Assembly: GCA_052174475.1 (NCBI GenBank)
Contig: JBQMRO010000084.1
Span: forward strand, 99,829-163,828
Direction of reading: 5' to 3'
Source of the DNA: Arsenophonus sp052174475
GTDB lineage: Bacteria > Pseudomonadota > Gammaproteobacteria > Enterobacterales > Enterobacteriaceae
Length of the DNA: 64,000 nt
The stretch's first letter is position 1, and each line of letters begins with the position of its first letter. This document shows, piece after piece, positions 56,838 to 64,000 of the stretch. The notes beneath the pieces are model-generated. The model saw only the letters and a program-made list of their open reading frames with translations. It had not been told where the DNA came from and did no database searches. A program made the translations under genes and the position numbers.

Positions 56838-57657
56838 ATTTCATATCCTTAACAATAGTACAGTAACTTTTAAAACAGTAAGTTATAAAAATTAAGTGGA
56901 CTTCAATATGTCAATAATAAGACTCGAAAGTGTATGTAAAAGTTAGTTAATAAAAGTTAAAGAGTATAGCCACATCCTACCTGGCTAGGTGACCTTCTAA
57001 TAAACAGGTAGAATCTTTATTAAAACAATGAATAAAGTGATTAGATAATTTAAAGAAATTCTTGTTATTGAAATGAAAGAAAAACAAACAAACGAATTTA
57101 ATCTAAAAGTTTAAGAAAAATGATTATTGAACTTATTTACAATGAAAGTAGACTTATCTTATTTTACTGATAATGGCTAAGACTGGTTTGTTAAAATGAT
57201 TATTAATCTGGTTATAAATATCAGAAATATTAGCTTTAATAGACAAATTAATTAATTCATATAATTTATGAATATGTAATCCATATTGTTTTGGTCTGAT
57301 TTTTTAGAAATCCTTATTTTTCTAGAATTTTTAATAAGTTATTGTATATCACAAAAACCTAATCCCATAAACATACCTATTTTTTTGTAGAGATAACACA
57401 ATCATACATTCGCTATACATTTACTATAAATGTAATGAAAAATAGTCTATGACTGAAAGAACTCCTATTATAGTAGTTAACTAATCCTAAACTACCTAGA
57501 AGAAATAAGACTGATAAAAAATCTAGCTTTCTTGTTCTCATTTATAAGAAATAATCATTAATATAACATGCTTAACTTCATATAATGAAAAGTATCCCAT
57601 TAAAATTATGAACTCTTCCTAATATTTAGAATTAGATAATTTTTCATGGTTAACACC
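56838..57657. other. Unassigned AT-rich DNA after ssrA
   Basis: No gene, RNA or IS recognised. In many enterobacteria an integrase follows ssrA; I looked for one and found no support. Confidence 0.3.
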
Positions 57658-59080
57658 AGTTATCCTAATTTTTAGTGTATGGAATTTTAAAAATAGTGAT
57701 GTGTATCCTATTGATTAATTTCATTAATGACTTCAACATTAGAAAGATGATATGCATGAAAAAATCTAACCTACAGGTATTCGCAAAAAAGGTATTACCT
57801 TATGATCCGTTCTATTAACTAATCAGTAATTATATAAATAGCTGATAGCACTGCTATTGAGGTAGTGATCCGAAGCCATAGTTTAAAGAAGATTCTGAAT
57901 GCTATTTTGTCTATGAATCTCATCCATTCTCTGTAATGGTTACATGCCACACAGCAAATCATACAGATTAGTATTACCATCTTGAGATTAAAGTGCCTAA
58001 GATCAGGAATCGCAGCAGAGACATAATATTCTTTAGCATCTCTTTATTACAGTCTTATCTGAAGCAGCGCTAAAGTGTCTAAGAGTTGTTATTATTGGTG
58101 TATATTTGTATAGAGGCATCTCTACCGCTGATTTTCACGAAGATTTAATAGCGATTCTCGATGAGAATCACATGGGAAATATCCTGTCTGAGGAGATGAT
58201 CAGCAAAGTGAAATAGAAATACCTTGAAAAGAGTACAGATAATAGTAGCTGTGTGATTTAAGCGATACATGCTACGTTTATATTGTCTGAAGGCATATAT
58301 TAGCCTTCTAGGTAATATAATCATCTTTTTTCGCTGATCATGTGATCTTACTATACTATAGATATAAGGAACTCGTTGCACCCGAAAATAGTTATCAAGA
58401 GTTAAAAGCGAGCTGAGTTTTACTTCTAATGTGTTAATTAGTAGATAGTTTAATCCTATCTTTTAGGAGAATTGCTAAAGGAGAATCTCTGCCCTTGGTT
58501 TTGAATGCAATGGCAAAAATATTCCAGAACATGTAACACTAACGCTGTTAGATATATAAAATAGGTAATACACTGCCTCTCCCCCCCTCCCTAAAAGGCA
58601 TGTAACCGAAAGTTAAGGTTTGAACTGCAGGTGAGAAAGGTCTGGCTAGCAGAGAGCTGAGATGCCGCTAATAAAGCTTTTTTTGATGTTTTCTTGTTAA
58701 GGTTTTTAGCGAAGTATCCCTACAGCGAAGAAGAAACTAGAGAATAATCGAAAAAAACAGTTGGCATTCTATAACGTGTCCCGTCAGCGCGTTTGGCATC
58801 ATAAAACAACGAATCCAATTGAATCAACTTTTGCGACACTTGAAGGCTATGAATCTAACGCGCGAAGCACTGTCGTTCTAGAAAACAACCCTTTTAATGG
58901 TATCTGAGTTGTTTTAGTTTACTCAAAAAATCTGGATCCAAGATTAAGAAAATTTTTACCTTCTAACTCTGCTGGTAAATAATATCTAAATTAAGAATTA
59001 AGAATTAAGAATTAAGAACAGATTCACGAAACATCAGGTGGAACATACCTGATAGCCATACAGCAAATTTGCTAATAATT
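57658..59080 (+). mobile_element. IS256-family (IS285-like) element, dead copy L
   Basis: Plus-strand copy: left end TTTTTAGTGTATGGAATTTT (57671), right end AGCAAATTTGCTAATAATTAGG (59061). Near its 3' end the 7-bp unit ATTAAGA is expanded to about four copies (58990-59017), absent from the other copies. Frame broken. Confidence 0.8.
58990..59017. repeat. Short tandem repeat, 7-bp unit, about 4 copies
   Basis: ATTAAGA repeated about four times inside IS256 copy L. The equivalent sites in copies E and I have one or two units. Confidence 0.7.
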
Positions 59081-59084
59081 AGGA

Positions 59085-59362
59085 TTTTGCAGCGATATCG
59101 CTCTAATACTAATAAATATCTCTAGCGGATAACATCTTTACTTTAATAAAATGGTCAGGATAAACTAGAATGAGTTGCTTCAATTTATGAATCCATATCA
59201 TCCGATAGATTGTTACCTAGCTAAATTAATGAGTTGTAGATTTTTGTTGAAAAGAACTGATAAGAAAAGTTTCTTTGATCTGTTATAACTATTTTCTTTT
59301 TCATAGCAAACTTTGCTCTGTAGCAAAAATCATTCATATAGTATAAGGGATTTCTATCAACA
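59085..59362 (-). mobile_element. IS1595-family element, fragment g
   Basis: Minus-strand 5' part of the element, matching copy c/f reverse: AGCGATATCGCTCTAATAC (59091), ATGGTCAGGATAAACTAG (59152) and the left end GGGATTTCTATCAACAACC (59348). Truncated on its other side next to IS256 copy L. Confidence 0.6.
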
Positions 59363-59530
59363 ACCTTTATTAACATAGCTGATCATCAACATCATCTTAT
59401 TTTTGCTATTTAGCAATGGTAAGTTTGGAGTATACCAAAATGCTTAGCTAAAGCAGATGCAGACGCTTCCTTTTATTTAAAGAGCAGGTAAGATTTTAGG
59501 TGTTTTAGTTGCTTGACGATGGAACGTTAT
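59363..59530 (-). mobile_element. IS481-family element, N-terminal fragment of copy 3
   Basis: Minus strand reads KQLKHLKSYLLFK, stop, KEASASALAKHFGI, equivalent to the N-terminal helix-turn-helix of copies 1 and 2. It starts at the same IS1595 junction as those copies; the body of the element is missing. Confidence 0.55.
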
Positions 59531-59979
59531 CATCATGATATCTTGCTATCAACTATATCCTATATCTTTATCAGTATACATCTTGCTATAAATAAAGCTT
59601 TACAGCAAGGATCTATATAATGCTTGTGAAGCAATCAATTATAAATAAATAGAGCGCTAAAATTGTTAATCTATTAAAATATTTTGTTGAGTGTTTGAGT
59701 GTTTGAGTGTTTGAGTGTTTGAGTGTTTGAGTGTTTGAGTGTTTGAGTGTTTGAGTGTTTGAGTGTTTGAGTGTTTATATATAATTATTAGTAATTAATG
59801 AAAAATTAGATAGTAGTTTTATCTGACATATATAAAGAAGGTTAATTATATTTCTCTCTAGTCATTTAATTGAAGAGATTAAAATAGTTGTCTTAGTATT
59901 TGGTTATTGTTACAGATTAACTAATGTATAGTAAAATTTACGATTTTTTTTACGATTAAGAGCACAGCATAATATCATT
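59531..59979. other. Non-coding DNA holding a tandem repeat
   Basis: No gene seen. Contains the 8-bp tandem array listed separately. The right half may include the last, unreadable part of nadB. Confidence 0.4.
59689..59776. repeat. Tandem array, GAGTGTTT x 11
   Basis: Eleven perfect copies of an 8-bp unit with no mismatch, counted directly (88 bases). Unit length 8 would shift frame if coding, but no gene overlaps it. Confidence 0.98.
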
Positions 59980-61472
59980 AATTTAGCCATTTATACAAGA
60001 TTATCTAGTTTTATTCAATTTTAATAAATTATTTAATATACGGAAATTCAATAGTATTCATTTATTTCTTATTGTAGAAAATGGATACATAATGATACGC
60101 GTATCAGTTGCTTGGTTGTTCTGATAATTCCCATCTAATTCAACATAAATAGTCTTAACTCATGCCATTTATATTAAACAATTACTTGTTAATCTAAATA
60201 ATGATATTAATTTTCATATTACTTAGTAAGTGTTGATGTTTTATCAATTTGTTCGATTTATTATTTTATCTGTTCAGCAGCGCAGATCATTCAAAACAAG
60301 AGATTATAATAATGAATTTAAGTTATTCGGGGGTTGATACACAGCACTATATAACCAGGTATAATTAACTTCACCTATAGCTTATAGGTGTTGAAGATCA
60401 GATTGACTATAATGTTATGCACTAAATAGCATTTAGGTATAATAAGTCGCCTGAACAATTAGAATTTGCTTATTGGTTATATTTATATATAATGTGGTTA
60501 ATTTCTAATAAAAAGTTAAAAAATGTTATTTTATCTCGATTTCTAGTTGATGACTAAATCAAGAAATATACAATCTACCTTTAAGCGTTTCTTTTCATGA
60601 TCAATGGTATTGGCAATTATCTCGCGAGAAGCGAGATGCATCATTTTATCAAAATCAGATATAAAGCGACTACGATTAGGTCATTTAAGATAGGCGCTTT
60701 CATCTCGTAAAGCTTTTGTTAGAAATAAATTATGTTCTCGTGAATGAGAACAACAAGTAGGATAAAATTGATTAAATTCAAGATTGATTATACTACAAAC
60801 AGCCTAGCATGCCATTGAAATTTCATCACCTGATTAAATATCGAGATTTAATGATATAGTAATATACTTTTGTGGCTTTCCCCGGTTCAAAAACTGTCAC
60901 TTTTCATGACAAATAAGGATTTATTATTGGTTGAGAACTTAAATGTAAGCACTGATAATTGTTGTTGGATTTTATCTAAATGGGTCAAATCGATGGGCAT
61001 TATGCTACTGTTTTAATAGTGACAGTTAGATGCCTGATGGATTTTTAATCAGCGTTGTTTTACTTGGTTACCTGTTGCGTCGGCATGATGAAGAATACGT
61101 GGGATGCATATGGTCACCTTCTTTCGCAAGAGATATTCTTCTTTACCACCCAATTTAGCTTTTATCAAATAAAACACCTTGATCAATAAGGTATTAGACA
61201 GAATGACAGGCATTACATGGGATAAATTCAATAGTTTTTATCATGTAGTCTGGTGCGACAATTAAAGTATTATTAAGATAGGTATCTATAACTGTTAGAT
61301 TGATCAAAATTTCTGTAATTCCACCTTGAGCATAGGTGGATGCTTCTTCAGTTGAAATGTTTTTTGCTAAGTATGATTATTTGGTATTGTTGTTTTAATC
61401 GAAGTATTAATGATAGACCGGCGACGCCGATGCTAATGATTGAGTATTCGTATAATGTTGTGTTGATGGCAT
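59980..61472 (-). pseudogene. nadB: L-aspartate oxidase, broken
   Basis: First enzyme of de novo NAD synthesis (aspartate to iminoaspartate). On the minus strand: STEEASTYAQGGI (about 61325-61365; VTEGSTFYAQGGIAAV), RILHHADATGNQVKQ (about 61050-61100; RRILHAADATGREVET), YLK, stop, PNRSRFISDFDKMM (about 60640-60690) with IIANTIDHEKKRL (about 60587-60625; DIVARAIDHEMKRL), and IGEVNYTWLYSA (about 60344-60380; IGEVSYTGLHGANRM). Start CAT at 61470-61472. Divergent from rpoE, as in E. coli. Left boundary is approximate. Confidence 0.92.
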
Positions 61473-61722
61473 TGTATCTTCTTACTAAGATTTTGGAATA
61501 TTATAAATAACAATGTTAGCCTATTCTTTTATTTCTTGTAATTATTAGATCTTAAAAGAATTTTCTTATTGTCTAGATTAGATTAAATATAAAATAATTT
61601 AAATTAACTAGAGAATTTTTTGACTTTTTAGCACTTAAAAATGCTTGCTTATAAATAAAAGAAAACATAGCAGGTTCAAATAAGGAAAATATGAGGCTTA
61701 TTTTCAGGAGAAGTGACCTCAA

Positions 61723-62298
61723 ATGAGCGAGCAGTTGACAGATCAGGTTCTGATTGAACGGGTACAAAAAGGGGATAAAAAAGCTTTTAATTTACTGGTT
61801 ATTAGATATCAGAATAAAGTTGTGAGCCTTGTTTCTCGTTATGTACCACAGGGAGATGTGCCGGATGTAACTCAAGAGGCATTTATTAAAGCTTATCGTG
61901 CTATCAGTTCATTTCGCGGTGAAAGCGCATTTTATACTTGGCTTTACCGAATCTCAGTAAATACTGCAAAAAATTATCTTATATCTCAAGGACGTCGACC
62001 GCCATCGAATGATTTCGATATGGTTAATGCAGAAAATTTAGAAGCTTCTAATTCATTAAAAGAAATTTCGAACCCTGAAAATTTAATGTTCTCAGAAGAA
62101 TTAAGAAAAGTAGTTTTCCGGACTATAGAGTCACTTCCTGAAGATCTACGCCTAGCAATTACTCTTAGAGAACTAGATGCGCTAAGCTATGAGGAGATAG
62201 CGATTATTATGAATTGTCCTGTTGGTACAGTTCGTTCGCGCATTTTTCGGGCAAGGGAGGTTATTGATAATAAAGTGCAACCGTTAATACGTAATTAA
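61723..62298 (+). CDS. rpoE: RNA polymerase sigma factor RpoE (sigma-E)
   Basis: Extracytoplasmic-function sigma factor for envelope stress genes. 191 residues, the E. coli length. Region 2 at about 20-90 (FNLLVIRYQNKVVSLVSRYV; DVTQEAFIKAYRAISSFRGE; FYTWLYRISVNTAKNYL) and region 4 at about 130-185 (IESLPEDLRLAITLRELDAL; SYEEIAIIMNCPVGTVRSRI). The N-terminus MSEQLTDQVLIERVQKGDKK is almost identical to E. coli. An AGGAG lies at 61707-61711. Downstream rseA and rseB are pseudogenes, so the normal membrane anti-sigma control is absent. Confidence 0.98.
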   Translation: MSEQLTDQVLIERVQKGDKKAFNLLVIRYQNKVVSLVSRYVPQGDVPDVTQEAFIKAYRAISSFRGESAFYTWLYRISVNTAKNYLISQGRRPPSNDFDMVNAENLEASNSLKEISNPENLMFSEELRKVVFRTIESLPEDLRLAITLRELDALSYEEIAIIMNCPVGTVRSRIFRAREVIDNKVQPLIRN

Positions 62299-62328
62299 AT
62301 GTTGTTTATATTTTACTGAAGGATAAAT

Positions 62329-62985
62329 ATGCATCTATAGAGAGACTTTCTGATTTAATAGATGAAAAGATCTTTAATCTAGAATTGATCCATACCATTT
62401 ACAAGACGTTTCGTTACAGAAAGTATGAGAGAGATACCATCTTATCCGCGATAATTTGAGAGGCGATATCAATGAAGTTATCTAGCTTAATATTACTGAT
62501 AAAGTTGAGAACAGATATACTAGCAAGTGAACACCTATCTAAATTGCGCTTAAATGCAACAGCGGATATAATCTACTCCTGTAATAGTTAGCGTATAATT
62601 TCTTTTTGGTGCAAAAGGTCCATTCTGAATAACTAGAAGTTATTCAAGTTGGTATAGCAAGTATCATTCCCGTAGTTGTTGTTGATGATGTTTAGAATTA
62701 ACGCACCTTTAGTATAAAAGGTGAAGCTAAATTAATTCACCTATACTTAACACTCTATCTATCATTTGCGCTGCTTTTCCTATAAGTTTAAAAATTTCTA
62801 ATTATCAATTGTTTGCTTATTCATAAGCCGAGCAATTATAACAACGTTATCGCCGACTTGATATGTTGTTACAGCAATAGAAGTTTGAGCATCGTTCAAC
62901 GTTGAATTAAAAAATAACATCATTTTTATCAGTAGTAAAAGACCTTACTCAGGAATATATTAGTACTAATAAAACATTGTTTACC
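62329..62985 (+). pseudogene. rseA: Anti-sigma-E factor RseA, broken
   Basis: RseA holds sigma-E at the inner membrane until DegS/RseP cleave it. After GAAGGAT and ATG 62329, a stop comes at codon 4. In shifted frames: LSDLIDEKIFNLELIH (62347-62395; LSALMDGETLDSELLN), ERYHLIRDNLRGDINEV (62430-62480; ESYHLIRDSMRGDTPEV), QVGIASIIPVVVV (62650-62690; membrane segment MGVAACVSLAVIVGV) and QRYRRLDMLLQQ, stop (62840-62877; EQRRRINAMLQDYE). At least several frameshifts and stops; no functional product possible. Confidence 0.93.
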
Positions 62986-63357
62986 GCCTTCTTTTTACTG
63001 GATGGTTATTTTTACTGCTTTTATATTTTTATGCTAAAGAATTAGAGTTGCTTAAATTTTATCAATTGATATGGATAATCTTATGATTAATAATCAACCA
63101 ATTGTTTAATAATGCAGATGAATAATTCTCATTGTGAAATTATTCAAAAAAGTAATCAAATTAGCTATTTTAAATCTGAAATTGATTCTTTTAGCTTATA
63201 GTAACTAAGCTATCATTTATTATTTGCCGTCAGTAATTTTAGCTAAATTCACTAAATTGTAAAATTATTACAATTTTATTAAGCTAGATAGAATGCTATA
63301 TTAGAGATATAGCCTGTCAGGTTACTCGTATAAAGATAATACCCGCGTTTTAGCTAG
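62986..63357 (+). pseudogene. rseB: Sigma-E regulator RseB, broken and cut by an IS
   Basis: QMNNSHCEIIQKSNQISYFK (63116-63175) then SEIDSFSL matches QMDGPRREVVQRGNEISYFEPGLEPFTL of RseB, followed by N, stop, AIIYYLPSVILAKF matching NGDYIVDSLPSLIYTDF. The gene ends at IS256 copy M; the 3' two thirds are outside or lost. RseB normally protects RseA from cleavage. Confidence 0.88.
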
Positions 63358-64000
63358 AGTTATTAGTAAACCTAGCATATGTGATTAGGCTCCATTCTGA
63401 TACTTCGTAAATCTATTTCTATTCTTAAATTGAACGTTGTTTATCATAAGAGTTACAGCAGGTTAAAGCCCATGAGGCGATGTCAGTTTTTCTGAGAAGA
63501 CGGGGTAGCTTAAATACCATTAAAAGGCTTATTTGCTTGAAGCACAGTGCTTTGTATATCGGTTCCGTAACCTAACTGGCTTAAAAACTAATTCAATTAG
63601 ATTCTTCGTTCTTATTGCATACCCCGGTGCGTTGACGGATATGCATAGAATTCTAGCTTTTCTTCTTGTTCTTTCTTCAGCTTTTTCATCGCTGCAGGAT
63701 ACTTCATAAAAATCTTCTTAAAAACATCAATGGTTTTTATTAGTGGTATCACGGATCTTTGCTAGCCAGATCTCTCCCTGCAGCTCAAGCTTTAACTTTT
63801 GGTTACATGCCTTTTTAAGTAAAGGCACCATATGAGGTATTCTGTGTACTCAATAGTATTTGTTCTGAGTATTCACAAGAATATTTTTACTATTGTATTC
63901 CAAAAAACTAAGGGTACCTCTTCCGTAGTAATGTTGGGAGATACGATTAAGATACGTGTTCATAGGGCATTAAGAAAGTTCAGACCAGTTCGCTTCTGAC
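63358..64000 (-). mobile_element. IS256-family (IS285-like) element, dead copy M, runs off the window
   Basis: Minus-strand copy. The low end TTATTAGTAAACCTAGCATATG is at 63360, with CGTAAATCTATTTCTATTC following at 63406. About 640 bases are inside the window. Inserted in rseB. Confidence 0.8.

Noticed and set aside
59689..59776. Tandem array as a CRISPR
   Set aside because: The 8-bp units are directly adjacent with no spacers.

Overview
This window reads as a stretch of a very AT-rich, heavily eroded gammaproteobacterial (Enterobacterales) genome of the kind found in young insect endosymbionts. Every recognisable protein aligns best, from memory, with Escherichia/Serratia/Yersinia proteins. 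The order yggS-proC-yggT fits the Serratia/Yersinia side of the order. A Serratia symbiotica-like aphid symbiont is my best guess, but this is inference and no search was run. Only 11 protein genes look intact (hupA, tusA, sucA, sucB, sucC, sucD, yqgF/ruvX, yggT, smpB, rpoE; yhhQ is one nonsense codon and one small deletion short of intact), plus the tmRNA gene ssrA. The rest is pseudogenes in varied states of decay, dead insertion sequences and unrecognisable AT-rich DNA.

Layout. 1-6,950: nudC, hemE, nfi and yjaG, all broken, in the E. coli order and ending with intact hupA. 6,950-15,880: IS wreckage and unidentified DNA. 15,880-20,100: broken yhhN and zntA, intact tusA (minus strand), broken yhhQ. 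20,100-26,680: unidentified DNA and two IS256-family copies. 26,680-37,500: the TCA cluster, with sdhC-sdhD-sdhA-sdhB all broken (sdhA also carries an IS) followed by intact sucA-sucB-sucC-sucD. 37,500-44,450: IS copies and unidentified DNA. 44,470-52,560: yqgE 3' scrap, intact yqgF, IS cluster, broken yggS and proC, intact yggT, broken rdgB and hemW. 53,400-56,840: IS copies, broken ratA (minus), intact smpB and ssrA. 57,650-63,360: IS copies, an 11-copy 8-bp tandem repeat, broken nadB (minus), intact rpoE, broken rseA and rseB. The window ends inside another IS256-family copy.

Three IS families explain most of the repeated DNA, and no copy has an open transposase: an IS256-family (IS285-like) element of about 1.4 kb, 13 copies or fragments; an IS1595-family element of about 1.0 kb, 7 copies or fragments; and an IS481-family element, 3 copies, each interrupted by an IS1595 element at the same internal position.

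Functionally, the survivors are information-processing and stress genes (HU, TusA for tRNA thiolation, RuvX, SmpB/tmRNA, sigma-E) and the 2-oxoglutarate to succinate arm of the TCA cycle. What has been lost is consistent with host dependence: succinate dehydrogenase, de novo NAD (nadB), proline (proC), haem (hemE, hemW), zinc export (zntA), nucleotide sanitation and repair (rdgB, nfi, nudC). Sigma-E remains while both of its negative regulators are broken. I found no CRISPR array, prophage or novel system. The notable signals are patterns of decay, nested insertion and what selection has spared.
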